Below, one piece after another: positions 1-12,198 of a stretch of 64,000 bases of DNA. Made by a program: the position numbers and the translations under genes. A model generated the notes under the pieces. That model made no database searches, was not told the DNA's origin, and saw only the letters and a program-made list of their open reading frames with translations. Origin of the DNA: Dallia pectoralis (taxonomy: Eukaryota; Chordata; Actinopteri; Esociformes; Umbridae); contig CM055754.1 in assembly GCA_029465975.1 (NCBI GenBank), positions 3,991,068-4,055,067 on the forward strand. Direction: 5' to 3'. Numbering within the stretch: the first letter of the stretch is position 1; each line of letters opens with the position of its first letter.

Positions 1-303
1 GCCTGCTGTTCAAAACGCTTAGCTAGCTTTAGCCCACCTGAGCGATAACTAACCAGTTAATTGATTCTAGTATTGTCAGTATCACGGATCTGTATGTGTA
101 GTGCAGAAGGAGCGAGATGCAGAGCCAGAGAATCACGTTCGTTGTGTTTTAACGGATAAAACTATAATGAAGATAAATTAAATGCTCTTACACAAAGAGA
201 CTTATACTTTTACAAAAACAACACTATATCAATTTGACTAACACGCACCACTCGCCTACAACGACCCGTAACGTAAAATAATATCAATATACCACCCAAT
301 ATA
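1..303. other. non-coding, left edge
   Basis: AT-rich sequence with no exon-like stretch, no clear repeat and no regulatory motif that I can support. Upstream exons of the gene that follows may lie here or outside the window, but I could not find one with correct splice phase. Confidence 0.5.
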
Positions 304-1070
304 CGTTCACACTGCAGTCTAAAACGACCCAATTCCGATGTTTTGCCCCTATGCGACACGACAGTCTGAACGACACATATCCGGTCTTTTCAAATGCGAC
401 CCAGGCCACTTGGGTATCTGGTCCAAATCCGATACGTATCCGATCTTTTGAAATGCAACTTCAGTCTGAACGGCCAGGTCACATATATCCGACCCGCACG
501 TCATTGATACTCGACATTCTTCTGCGTTGAGGTAGGCGTTTCTGCACTGTTATGGGCCGCCGCAGAGTTAATCGAAGGCGCTCACAAACATAATCGAAGG
601 TGGATCTGGTCATTCAGAAGTTACTGATGAATTCTGTATTAGTGAAGCCACTCACATCAGTATCCCTCCTGGCTGCGACTCCGCACCCACATATTTCTTT
701 GTACCGACGTTGCTATCACTGCTCTACAAAACGCCATGGCCAAAAACTTTGCTCTTCTCCTTTTTCAATTTCTTCTTAAAACGAGAAGATTGTTACTGTG
801 CTGGCTCCGTTGGGAAAATAACTTTAATATCTTTAATATAACTAAACGAGCTCCACTGTTGACATCCATGTTTAGCTAACGTTACTTCCGCAAACAACAA
901 GTGACGTCGTTGACCTTTGAGTACTCTTCTGCGCATGCGGGTCACTTCTGGGTCATTTCACGTTCACACAGGAGATCACAAAAGGTCGCATTTAATTGGA
1001 AATGTGAACGGCCTTGCAAAAAATCGTTTAAAAAAATTGGAATTGAGCATTAAGCCCTGCAGTGTGAACG
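304..1070. mobile_element. non-autonomous DNA transposon (MITE-like) with terminal inverted repeats
   Basis: The element is bounded by a perfect 14-bp inverted repeat: CGTTCACACTGCAG at 304-317 and its reverse complement at 1057-1070. Inside each end are related subterminal motifs about nucleotides such as GATCTTTTGAAATGC and CTGAACGGCC at the left, and GGTCGCATTTAATTGG and GTGAACGGCC at the right. No transposase reading frame is present, so it would need a helper element. I could not see a clean target-site duplication, so superfamily is not assigned. It lies directly upstream of the first recognisable exon of the next gene and may have been inserted into its 5' part or promoter. Confidence 0.65.
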
Positions 1071-1380
1071 CAGCCATATATATGTGACAGTCAGTATAGT
1101 GTTGGCTACATCATTGGTAAATGTAAAGTTGTTTTATATAGATTTTGTAAGATTTAGAATTAATGGCTGTTACCTCTGTATTTCAATTACTTAGCCTTGC
1201 TTAACATTTCTAGCAATATATTTTATCTTTGTGAGGTTATGGCAGTCATCTGAGATATGTTGTAGAAAAATAGCAACATCTTGTTTTCCATCTACCCAGT
1301 CTGATTTTCTGCACATATTAATGTACTATGTTTTAGTTGCTTGTAAAACTGACCTCAGGTGCAAATGTTTTTGTCTACAG

Positions 1381-2784
1381 GCCCTCGAGTTAGCCTATTC
1401 TTGCACTGCTCAGACAACCAAAGGCTCTATAGTGTTGGTGAGTATATTTGTAATATGATGCAAGTTGTTTAAATGCCATATTTAAAGAAAACAACATTTT
1501 ACATGAAGTGTGCTTACTTTTGTCCTACCTATCCCTCAGGAGAGACCGAAGAGAGCCTCGAGAATATGCGGAAATCATTGTTATCTGATGTGAAGAAGAA
1601 GAACAACAGAGAGGCAGTGAAGATGAAAATGGAGAAGACATTTGCATACAGGAGACATGAGGTAGTCCAAAATGCACCGATGGTAGATGATTTCATGACC
1701 AGGTGGCCTGTCCTCTTTGAAGTCACTGAAGTAAGAATCATGCCCATCTCATTAACTTTTGTTAAATATTTTGTTGGGGAGAAAAGTGTGTAAATTGTTA
1801 AGATAATTGTTATTATGCATCATTCCATTTGTTATCTTGTCACTTATGTTTTTGTTTACGGTGCATGATAAACTTTACAGCATTTTACACACACCAACTC
1901 TATCCAAACTACCAGCCTTTGCTGATGCCAGATTATTTTCGCTACCTTGAGGAATCCATCGGGTGAAGCATCTCTTATCTGTCTGTATTTATCTGTCATT
2001 TAATGATGTTTGTTTTCTTTCCATTCAGGTCAATGCTGAGTTTAAGCGTATCACAACAATTCCGCTGCAGTCCAAATTTATGTCTCAACTAGATGTGTAC
2101 TCTGAGAAACTTCTGAAAATGTTCCAAGGAAGAGGAGGAGAGCTGGGAAGAAGACTCAAATCAGTCATGGCACCTATCTGTGTAAGTGTTTATTTTACCT
2201 AAAAGTACATTCATTAATGTGTGGTTCAACACAATTTGGTGACTGATTTCTAGTAAGTGCTGAAACTATACTTGTTTTTAGGATGGTGACTTGGATGTCA
2301 GACGAGCATGCATCCTGAAGGCAGTGTGCGTGTACTTGGGCGAAGACTCTGATAACCTTGTCAAGGAATATGTGGTATGTAAATTCATGTTTTGTTCATT
2401 CCTTCCATAACCTTAACTGTAAAATGTAAATATTTCACATTATAGGATTGACATGTTTGGCATTGTCCTCGGCAGGGTTTGGATGAAACGTCAAAGACAG
2501 CCATCGAAGAGACTACGGTTGGCATCTACGTGATCAAAGACCACGCTGCAAGCGTGGAACCTGAAGATACTGGAATTGTCGTTGAAGGGGTCAAGGTGCT
2601 ATGGGATTTGGAAAACGTGGCATTTGCTGTCACTATGCTGTTCGGTCTAATGTACGCCATGAATCTTAGTTACCCTGTTGAGCTTCGCTACACATTTGAA
2701 GTCTTTCAGAAGATTTTTATGGAAATGAATGGGGACAAACTCTCTAACAAAGCCCTTTCATTCAAAAACCGGCTATTTCAGTGA
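1381..2784 (+). CDS. 3' part of a multi-exon gene, teleost SAMD3-like (sterile alpha motif domain-containing protein 3-like) family
   Basis: Five exons, 1381-1437, 1540-1730, 2029-2181, 2282-2374 and 2476-2784, each flanked by AG and GT, join in phase into 266 codons without a stop (the first exon starts with two bases of a split codon). The protein reads RVSLFLHCSDNQ... then GETEESLENMRKSL, MEKTFAYRRHEVV, FMTRWPVLFE, VNAEFKRITT, and ends with MLFGLMYAMNLSYPVELRY, TFEVFQKIF and a TGA at 2782. The order of a TF..RR..V segment, a W/YP-LF segment, an EF-RIT segment and an ALNLSYP-like C-terminus resembles from memory the fish-expanded SAMD3-like proteins, whose function is unknown; no SAM domain is visible in the part present. 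The 5' exons are missing and a transposon lies just upstream, so this may be a truncated copy. An AATAAA occurs at 3579-3584. Exon structure is well supported; the family name is a moderate guess. Confidence 0.6.
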
Positions 2785-4629
2785 ATTGTGAGTTGATTGG
2801 TGATTTGTTACACGAAAGCATAGCCTAAAATGTTTTTGTGTTTAGTTTTTTTGTTGCAAAAGAAGAATTTTGTTGCAATTCATGTTGACAATAAGAACTG
2901 CATATTGGATGTAATCATTGTCCCATCTAAATAGTATTTGTTTACATTTGTTTTGATTTTTGTACAACCTTGGTTTCCAAGCTGTTCACTCCATGGGCAG
3001 CAGAAATTTTGTTTTAGTCACAAACGTACTGACTTTATTTGCTGCACGTGTTTTGTACTGCAGGTAAACTGTTACGTGTACTGCTTGTGGGCAGTTAGTT
3101 TGACTGTATGGTGTTTCATCTGAAGTATTTGAATCAATACAGTTTATTTTTGCAATGACTATGGCTTTTCCCCTTCTTTGTTAATGCAAATACCTTTAAA
3201 TCCTTAAAACGGTTCCATGTGATGGGCATACTGCAACACAACAAAGCTTGGTATGGTATATCTACTTCCTCCATTGAAAGAATTTGGTTTCTCCAGGGCA
3301 ATGTGGTTTTTGCTTTTATCGTGTGAAAGTCCCATGCATTTTCTTTCTTTACTTTTTATAAACAAACACAAAGATAGATGTCTTTTGAATTTCATGTTGT
3401 CCTGACATGAAAAGATTAAATAGCATCTTGTACATAAAATATTTCAGTAACATAATCATTAAAATAACACGTTAAATATGAAGTAGTTATTCAGGTATAG
3501 GATACATGAAAAAAACACTTAAAAGCTACAAAAAAAAATCTATCAAATTTGCTTAAATTTATTATGTTAGCTTTATTCAATAAAATTGTGTTGAGTTTAC
3601 TTATTTTAATTATTTGTGTTTGAACAAACTCACTTAAATTCAAATCATTCAAATTGTGTTAATTGAATGCATTTCATTTGTGTGGAACCGATGTACACAT
3701 TTGAATCAAGTAAAATCAAAGAAGTTTTTTTTTCAGTGTGCTTGAAACTAGGAAACTACAGAGTCTTGGGCTATATTGGCAAACAAATAGTTTTTTTGTA
3801 TGGAATCCAACAATTAATATCCTTAAAAGTTCAAATTCCCACATGGTTGGTGTAATTCTATTATTGTAGTTAGTGCTGTTCCTTAAATTGAGTTCTCTTC
3901 ATTATCTTGATAAATGTCATCATCAGTTGTGAACATATAGTGCAATTGATCTGATTATTGATTAACACATTTTATTTCATACTTTTCTCTCACTATATGT
4001 TCTGAGAGTTCGCTTCCATGATTTGACGGTCTTGAGATCGTATCGTGTAAGGAATAAGTCCTATTAAAAAAAAAGTATTACTCTGTTACACAGTTATAAG
4101 AGTAGCAAAACGTATCATATTACACAATATTTAACCAACAAGCTACGGCCTGATCTCTCACTATAAAGATATACTTCTAAAGTGTGTGGGAATAGCTCCT
4201 TCCAGTATCCTCCACTTTCACAGAAAACGTGGTTCCCTGTCATTTACGTTTATTCGGCTCTGTCATAGAGGAATGAAGAAAACCTTGCCTTGCTTTTATT
4301 CCTTTTGGCAGTTGGAGCCGACTGTCAGTCAACAGCTGGGCTATGGTCGGGGCTCTCAGTCTCTCTGAAACATGGTTGAACCGGTTTTGTATCATTCTAC
4401 CAGTCCTGATACAGGGACTAATAAAACTACAGTTCCAGGAGGTGATATTGAGTGGATAGCGCCAGGTAAATTGGTTGGATAAGGTAGTCGGATATGTGAA
4501 TTAGTTGCAGTGTTGCGTTCACGGTGAGGTGGTTTAAGCCAGGTGATTGTACACAATCGCAAGGAGTCCCACGTGAACCTAGAGTCGAGATTTTAACAAA
4601 TACTACATTAGTGCAGACAAGACACTATA
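2785..4629. other. intergenic, AT-rich
   Basis: Contains the probable 3' untranslated region of the preceding gene, with an AATAAA at 3579-3584, then ordinary AT-rich sequence. No exon with plausible splice sites and no recognisable mobile element was seen. Confidence 0.5.
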
Positions 4630-4916
4630 GGCTGGGCTCCCCGGATATTCCTTCACAGGTTCCTGTAGGCTGGACTCCCCAGATATTTCTTCACAGGTTC
4701 CTGTAGGCTGGACTCCCCAGATATTTCTTCACAGGTTCCTGTAGGCTGGGCTCCCCGGATATTCCTTCACAGGTTCCTGTAGGCTGGACTCCCCAGATAT
4801 TTCTTCACAGGTTCCTGTAGGCTGGACTCCCCAGATATTTCTTCACAGGTTCCTGTAGGCTGGACTCCCCAGATATTTCTTCACAGGTTCCTGTAGGCTG
4901 GACTCCCCAGATATTT
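4630..4916. repeat. minisatellite, 38-bp unit, about 7.5 copies
   Basis: Tandem copies of a 38-bp unit beginning GGCTGGGCTCCCCGGATATT or GGCTGGACTCCCCAGATATT and ending CACAGGTTCCTGTA. Two sequence types (GGGCTCCCCGG and GGACTCCCCAG) alternate, so whole units have been copied as blocks. A partial copy follows to about 4936. Each unit carries the short inverted repeat ACAGGTTCCTGT. The open frames across it are a by-product of the repeat. Confidence 0.95.
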
Positions 4917-4936
4917 GCTGCTCTCAGGGATCTGTA

Positions 4937-6727
4937 GGCTGGGCTGAAATGAAACTTCAGAAGAAAACATAGTGGGCATATGGGATTGCAAAGGTATAAG
5001 AACATAAACCAATTCTCCAATTCCGCTGAAATACAAACAATTCATGGTTTAAATTAAAAACGTTTTTTTTTTCAAAGCACTCTACATCCTATGACTAGAT
5101 GGGTTTTATGTTGGAAAGTGTTTGATATTTGTGAGAATTAAAAAAAGAACTGGCATGTATTGGAGTGTTGCAAGAATTAATCTGTCAAGCAAAGGCAAAA
5201 ATTGTTTTCTAGCAAGCATTTGGGTTCAATATCAAACTCTTTGATAACATCTGGAAATAAATAGGCTACCGAGGTTGATGTACTTTGAAATGATAATGAC
5301 AATAGATAAACATCTGTCTCAGTGCCGTAGACTTTGGATTGAGTCAGAGTCATTTTGTTTGTTTGAGTCAGTAAAAACCAAAGCGGACAGCAGGATAATG
5401 AACTGAAAATGTCACCGATCTACAAGTCTCTCATCCTCTTATTGTTCAGCATATGGGGGCGTATTACAGGGCAAACAAACGTAAGAGTGTTTATTGGTGC
5501 ATTTGCAACTGAGTTCACTATACCATTCTGTGGGTGATGATAACCATATATCGTTTATTAATTTCAGTAGCTCCACATCCAATTAGTTCTCCTGGGTTTT
5601 GATTATTGAGATGTTCACATGAAATACAGGCAGCCAGTGTTGTTCAGAACAGTGAGTTGAATCAACGCATATGAATCGTGGCAGCAATCCTGCTGATGTA
5701 GGACTCATTGCTGCCAGCCGTTCAAACGAACCATTAAAACTGAATGACTCACTCAATCGTTTTCGAGTTTGTGGATCAGAGCCTCGGTCTGTGTCCGTTC
5801 TACAACCGTTTCCATCAGCAATTTTAACTAGCAAGTTTTTGGCACCACGCCCCCTAAACCAATTTCATGATAATCAATTGGCAATCATGGCCTTACCTAA
5901 CAGCAACTGATATATATCCTCTGATGATTATGTGTGTTTTTCATATGCAGTTATATACCCCAGACACATTATTCAGATGGTATCCGCACGTTATCTTTGC
6001 TTTTAACCCATGCCTCTCCAGTACAGTCAGACAACTCTGTCTGTTAACATCAGTACGCTGCATGTGTACCCTTGTATCATGAAGTGTTTGTGTTGTTGTG
6101 GTTTGTACGAGCTGTTTGGTAGCTCACATGTAAGGGTGATGGGGGGGGGGGAAAGACAGTATTATTAAGCATTCGTCAAAGCAGCCCGCCACATTTCCTG
6201 TCCCATAATTTCTTTCCTGACCTCAAACATGAAGTTCAGCTCCATTACCAGAGATAGATCTTCTTCTCGAGCGCACACTGGGCTTGGTTGTTTTTATAAT
6301 TAGACCTCCCGTTTAAATGCCAGAACTTCACACTAGCGCTGCTCCCGTCCATCCAGGCCACACGGCACCATATGGTTCCGACTTCCTCAAAAACCGTGAT
6401 ATGGCTGAGTGACTTCAGGGGCGCGCACGTCCCTCAGTTCAGACTTACAGTATGTAATGGAGACACTGCTACTTGTTCTTCGTTACGGAGCGAGGCTACG
6501 TCGCTGAGCTGACGATGCTCTCACTTAGTCCCGCGGCTCCCGGAGTTCTCCTGGCGTTCACGCGTGAAGACACACAGATCCGCTCATTTGTGAGCAGCCA
6601 AATACAAAACAAGCAGCAGATTTTCATGACTCTAGTCTGGTGCTTCGTTAGAACAGTGCTGGGAGAGACAGGAGGCGGCAGAAAGAGGAAGAGCACCTGA
6701 GGAAGAGGTAGCAGGAGCAAGGGGAAG
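4937..6727. other. intergenic
   Basis: No convincing exon. There is a run of ten G at about 6140-6151 and a moderately GC-rich patch at 6330-6560. Short open frames here have no recognisable protein content. Confidence 0.5.
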
Positions 6728-7072
6728 TGAGGGGAGGAAAACGAGGGGAGGTAAACGAGGGGAGGTAAACGAGGGGAGGTGAACGAGGGGAGGTGAACGA
6801 GGGGAGGTGAATGAGGGGAGGTGAACGAGGGGAGGTAAGCGAGGGGAGGTAAACGAGGGGAGGTGAACGAGGGGAGGTGAACGAGGGGAGGTGAACGAGG
6901 GGAGGTAAACGAGGGGAGGTAAGCGAGGGGAGGTAAACGAGGGGAGGTAAACGAGGGGAGGTAAACGAGGGGAGGTAAACGAGGGGAGGTAAGTGAGGGG
7001 AGGTAAGCCAGGGGAGGTAAATGAGGGGAGGTGAACGAGGGGAGGTGAACGAGGGGAGGTGAACGAGGGGAG
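6728..7072. repeat. minisatellite, 14-bp unit, about 24 copies, purine-rich
   Basis: Tandem copies of GAGGGGAGGTAAAC and the variant GAGGGGAGGTGAAC, with rarer AAGC or GAAT endings. The plus strand is almost pure purine with GGGG and GG runs in every unit, so triplex or G-quadruplex formation is possible. The long minus-strand frame of proline, serine and leucine residues across it (from 7185) is a by-product and shows no protein family. Confidence 0.95.
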
Positions 7073-8118
7073 ATGGTTTCCCTTTCTAAACAGAATGAAG
7101 CTAAGCTGTGTATGTTTCCCAAGTCTTGGGTTCTGTAGACAACAGAGGGTGCTCGGTCAAGGCACATTTCCTTCCTCTCCGACATATACCAGCTATAGCT
7201 GACAATAGCGCAGCGGCCGTCTCATTATATACATATGTCCTTTTCATAGCTCTGCTTGTTCGTGTGACCGGGTAACAGGGACCTCCACAATCACCCGCGA
7301 CGGACACCCTTCTGCCGAGCCAGGCATCCTGGTCACACTCTGTGACTGGGTTTTAGTATGGGGCGTCGGGTGAGAGGGGATTTGGGGAAGTGTTAGCGAC
7401 TGCGCCTGGAAGAGTGTGGGCTGTTGATAGATTCCCGAGGTGTTGATTCAAAGGCCTGATCTCCCGGTGCACAGGCTTGACAAAATATTTTGGTGCGGGA
7501 AGAAGTCATTATTGGGGGATGAGCGATTAGTGAGCGGCGTTATTCGTCGGAGCAGCGGTGGGGGGGGCTGTTGGAGACGTGATACACCTGCACTCGCCCA
7601 GAGAGAAAGGCCCCTAGATTGTTGCCCGGCCGGGGGCAGGACCTGCACACGGACAGGCGCAGACACAAAATCAGACCTGCTCCCGGGCGCGTTCCGCTGT
7701 CAGAACCGTGTGCCAACGAGCGCGAGACTAAACAAAAAGCTCCAACCGAACCTCCAACTGTTGGTGGCAACCAAATCCTACCCCCACCCCTCCCGCCCCA
7801 ACTCCCTCCGATCACCAGTCCAGAAGAGAAGAGCTTCTCGAGCTTCTTGCAATTAGACCCTCCATCTGTCTAAAGACGAGAGCCCCCCCGCCATACTGTA
7901 GCCACTTTAATATGCATCCTCATCTCATCACTTTTTCTAATTGCATTTTTTTCCCAAGGAAAAATTAAGCAATGCACCGAGTGCTCGATGCATGACAATT
8001 GCCCCGCGAGAAAAACGCAAGGAATAATTTCAGCATGATGGTAATTCGGTGATCACCCCCAAAGTCCCCCCAGCTCGATCTTGTCTGTTTTCTGTCCATA
8101 TCCCTGTCTGTGTGAGAG
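7073..8118. other. GC-rich, CpG-containing non-coding region
   Basis: Richer in G, C and CpG than its surroundings (especially 7260-7870), which can mark an unmethylated island or a promoter of a non-coding RNA. No coding exon with a recognised protein was found; the frames present do not resemble a known family. Confidence 0.35.
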
Positions 8119-8148
8119 AGAGGGAGAGAGAGAGAGAGAGAGAGAGAG

Positions 8149-8187
<39 letters not shown>
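8119..8187. repeat. GA microsatellite
   Basis: Almost uninterrupted GA dinucleotides with single interruptions such as GGAG and CACA. Simple polypurine sequence with no coding content. Confidence 0.9.
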
Positions 8188-8190
<3 letters not shown>

Positions 8191-9946
8191 CACACACAGT
8201 CAATCATTCACGTCCGGGTGACCCTGCGCATGTCTGCGTGCGCGTGCTCGCGTGTGCCACCGTGCCACCAATGCGCAAATGAAGTTCCGTACCGCGAATG
8301 TATTCCCCCCCCTGCACCTACACATGTACACATACATCCCATATATGACAAATGTTAATGTCGCGCCGCGATGAAAGCAGCGCGCTTGCGGTGACGTCTA
8401 TTCTCTGGCTGGGTGTGAATTGGGGAAGGCTGAGAGCCAGATGGGACCGGTATATCGGGTTACCTGTTATACTGGCGCATCTGCCGAGCCAGTCAATCAC
8501 TGTGATGCCTGTGACAGGTCGATAGAGACTGAGCAGGGAAGGCTAATGCGAAGGGAAACGCAATTGGGTTGCTGCATGGAGCTATACCCACGCCCGCCGC
8601 TCCCCGCCTCCTCCGCCACCTATTTTCCCACCACCAGCAACACTATCTCTGGTGCCTGGATGTCAACCTGCCGAGCCCTGCGCAGCACCAGTGGTGGACT
8701 TGCTGTTTCAGTCTGCGGGACAAAGGGACAATGGTGGAGCTCAGTTTCATCCAGACCAATAGTGAGGGATCCAGTCAATACAAAATAGATTCCTAGACGT
8801 CTTCTGGAGATCTCAGCTCTCTTTCCTCCACATAGAATATATATATATATATATATTCTGCATTTCCTTCGTATGCGTGTTCACCCACCAGATGTTTAGT
8901 AATAGTAATAAACATAGCTGTGTGGTACAAAAACTCAACAACATGTAATGAAATAAATGCATTTCAATATGTTGCATGTGTTGTCTGTGCAAACACTGTC
9001 CTGACCCTCTACATCTGTCTGTTCTTTTTTCAGAGCTGAAAAACAACCAAACCTGATATATATATATATATCGCTTGACTTCTTTAAATATTCCCTAACT
9101 TGTAGGCTAAGTGATTTGAGAGCAGATTGCGCTCAGATAGTCAGAACTTTCCTGTCAGCTACTTCAACAGCAAATAAATAGCTGCGGGATGAATAATTCA
9201 TGGCAGGCAATTTTCCCCGAGTCACTGAGTCATCAATCACATCACTGAAAGTCTGGAGTCCCAAACGTCGCCGCTGTTCCCTAAATAGTGCACGGGTGGG
9301 GGCACTGGTCAAAAGGAAAGTGAATACATGATTAAATATAGGTTGCCGTTTGGACTGCACATTAACAAGGCTGAAGACCTCTGGATTGGACAGTAGGGCT
9401 GCTCTCTTGTCAGCACCAGGCAGGTACTATTATTGGGCAAAAAGGTTGTCATTACAGTACATCTCTATTAGTTAAACTTGCGCTCCGGGATAGTGGACGT
9501 TAGATTTGCATTGGCGGCTTAGGACAGAGATGCCCTCCCTCTGCTCGTCGCTTTAGTGTGTACTTCTGTCGTTCTTTATTGTGTTATCGTTAACACACTA
9601 CACATGTGAATTATTTTTATCAAACAAAGGTGCATTTCTGATAAAGAAATAAATGCAAATATTTTCACTTTTCTGTATTTTTTCATTTCACTGACAGAAA
9701 CGCTTTGCTTGAAAAGACTCTCTTCAGAGGAGCAATTTGATCCATGATTGCATGCATTTACCGATGTAATTGAAATAATGAGAGATGATTGCTTTGAGCT
9801 ATTAGCCATAAGTTCCTGATCTTTTTGTTTAATCTGGGATCAGCTGTCAGCATGCTCATTGGAGCTTCGGGAAGATGCACTGAGGATATCATTTGCATCA
9901 CCTCAGACTGTAATTTTTTCTCCCTTTCTCCCCGAGCTGATGCACG
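8188..9946. other. intergenic with AT microsatellites and a possible enhancer-like stretch
   Basis: Includes TA dinucleotide runs at 8839-8856 and 9057-9071. The sequence around 9190-9260 and 9840-9946 is of mixed composition, with motifs such as TTTGCAT and TGAGTCATCAATCA, and looks less random than its AT-rich neighbours. This may be conserved non-coding sequence, but that cannot be tested from one genome. Confidence 0.35.
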
Positions 9947-10012
9947 CTCCTGGTTCTATCAACTCTCCCGGGAACACAGGAGTTCCCGTGTTGTTTTGAT
10001 AGGAACAAAGGA
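9947..10012. other. nested inverted repeat (potential hairpin)
   Basis: The inner stem GGGAAC (9970-9975), loop of six bases, GTTCCC (9982-9987) sits inside a wider imperfect stem in which CTCCTGGTTCTATCAA (from about 9947) pairs with TTGATAGGAACAAAGGAG near 9993-10012. Total size resembles a small-RNA precursor, but the pairing has bulges and nothing shows that it is transcribed. Confidence 0.45.
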
Positions 10013-11327
10013 AGCCGGAGCGCAAATATGAAAGCGATTGGAAGCAAACTCGCTGTCAGCCACAAGCAAAATAAAAAGCCCTCCTCCTCGTGACAGGTTC
10101 CTTGGAATTTGTGTTCTTCTTATTCCTCCACAGAGATATTATGTCCTGTTGAGGGTGGATAGGACTTGCCCCTCAACGTTGCTCTTAGCAAAAAAAAAAA
10201 GGTTACACCTCTCTAGCCACCTCAGACAGACACACCTTTCGCTGAAGCCTTTTACAAAATAACCATCAAATCCCTCATGTCTCCAGGCCAGCTGTCTACA
10301 ACTATCACAATAACAAGAGAAAACAATTGCAAACACAAAGAACTTGAAAGTGTGGCAATTAATTCTGATCCCGTTCGTCTGCGGCGAATCAAAAGGTGTC
10401 GAAGTGTTTTCTAAATATTACTAAGTGTACTGTCACTTGGGACAAGTGAAGATGGTATGGTAAACATCTAATTACTGAGAACAAGTAATAATTATTTACA
10501 TGCACATTTGTTCATTTTGTTCCTTGTTTTATATATACTGCAGCTCTACCGCTGTATGTGTACACAGACCTTATATGTCTTTATCATTATAAATACGCTG
10601 ATGTAGTTTTGTGATTGTAGGGATTAAGCCAATGAATAATTCTACAACTGTTGACATATCATACAAATATCATATCATGCAAAAAAAAACATTTGCCGTA
10701 TTTCTATATAAAGTTATAATCAGGTTAGATACACCTATATACTTATCTCCAGAATATGATACTGTCATTTAGAACAGTTAGTTATGGTGCTAAAATGTAA
10801 AATGACTCAATTGTCATTCTCATGTTTCCCTTCTTGTTTTCCTCCAGCTATTCACCAGGTGATGGACACCAAGCATTCCCCCAGAGCATTACCTATTAGA
10901 GAAGCAGACAGACAGACAACTCTTCATTTACTCCCACAGGCTCTTTTTTGTGGAATATCCTGTTCAAATATCTTCCAAACCAAAGTGTCTTTTATCTAAT
11001 GTGGCTACTGCGCCCAAGGCCAGTTGAGACTCTGACCGTGACAATGAACCTTTTGATATATCCACCATTCAGGGGGTTACACAGGAAAGGTTTGATGAAC
11101 ATATTAGACATTGTAGAGGTTCCTGAAACATGTGTGCGTCGCCTCTTTTGGGGACGAGCCATAGTCTGCTCAGGTGTGAAACCCGTTAATCTGAAAAATG
11201 TTTCTGTAAGACACCAGGGTGTGAAAGGTCGGCCAAACAGAGGAGTCTCTATAATGTAGAGTCTCAATGCCATAGCTTACCTGTCCTCTCTCAGACAATA
11301 GCCAGGTCATTGTGAAACTTTATTGTA

Positions 11328-11367
<40 letters not shown>

Positions 11368-12198
11368 GGGGGGGCTTTATTCCATTAATTGTGTATTAGT
11401 TCGGTTTCACTATGTGCCGTAAGAATGTGTGTTATTATAGGGTGAACTTCAGCATTCTATAGGTGTTGCAGCTCTACATGTGGGTGTTTCAATACACAAT
11501 ACCGACACTTTCTCCTGACGACTCGTGTGCCCAGGCACAATTCCACATAATTTCCCTGTTCAAAGCCCCATATAGAGAGACGCCTGCTGTTATCTCAGAA
11601 CACTCTTTGCTTCCTGACGTTTTTGAACACAGAAAAGCAATGCAATTTCGGACAAACCCGAGCGCCACGTACGGATTTCTCCAGCGAGTCGCAATTTATA
11701 ATTGGGCCATATCAATTTATTTCACATTTCTGAAATGTCACGACTTTATAAGAACCGACCGAATTTGCATCAGCCGCTGAATGTTTTTTAAATGTTGGGA
11801 AAATAAATAAATATTTCTAAATGCCAGTGTAAATGCCAAGCGGTTTCTAAAGCGGAAAAAGTCGCCTTGTAAATGCATGGCGTGGAGCAAACACCTTTAC
11901 TATACCCGAAACGTGGACTGTTTCCAACTGCTTTGAGTGCTGGCAGACTACTTTTGCTCAAAGGGGTAGCAGACTGTGTCAAGCCTTTTTTGTTTCTGTT
12001 TCTATGTCTGTTTTTTATGTAGTGAGATATTTAGCAATCCAGACTCGCAATAGGCCTAAGTTTTATTAAACAACAAATGACTCAACTCAGGAAATAATCA
12101 GAGCTCTGTAAAACACCAGCAATTAAATTCCATTCACCCTGTTATCTGATAAGGACAGGATTGTCAGCAATATAAATGTCCTCCATGCTGGTGGAGAA
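10013..12198. other. intergenic with TG microsatellite
   Basis: Holds a TG run at about 11331-11366 followed by eight G. No exon or mobile element was recognised. Several short frames occur by chance. Confidence 0.45.

Noticed and set aside
1231..1458. 75-codon frame at the first exon of the SAMD3-like gene
   Set aside because: Its frame does not join in phase to the next exon; the alternative frame of the 1381-1437 exon does and reads as protein of the family.
6496..7185. 229-codon minus-strand frame of Ser/Pro/Leu repeats
   Set aside because: It is the translation of the 14-bp purine minisatellite; no splice sites, homology or start context support it.
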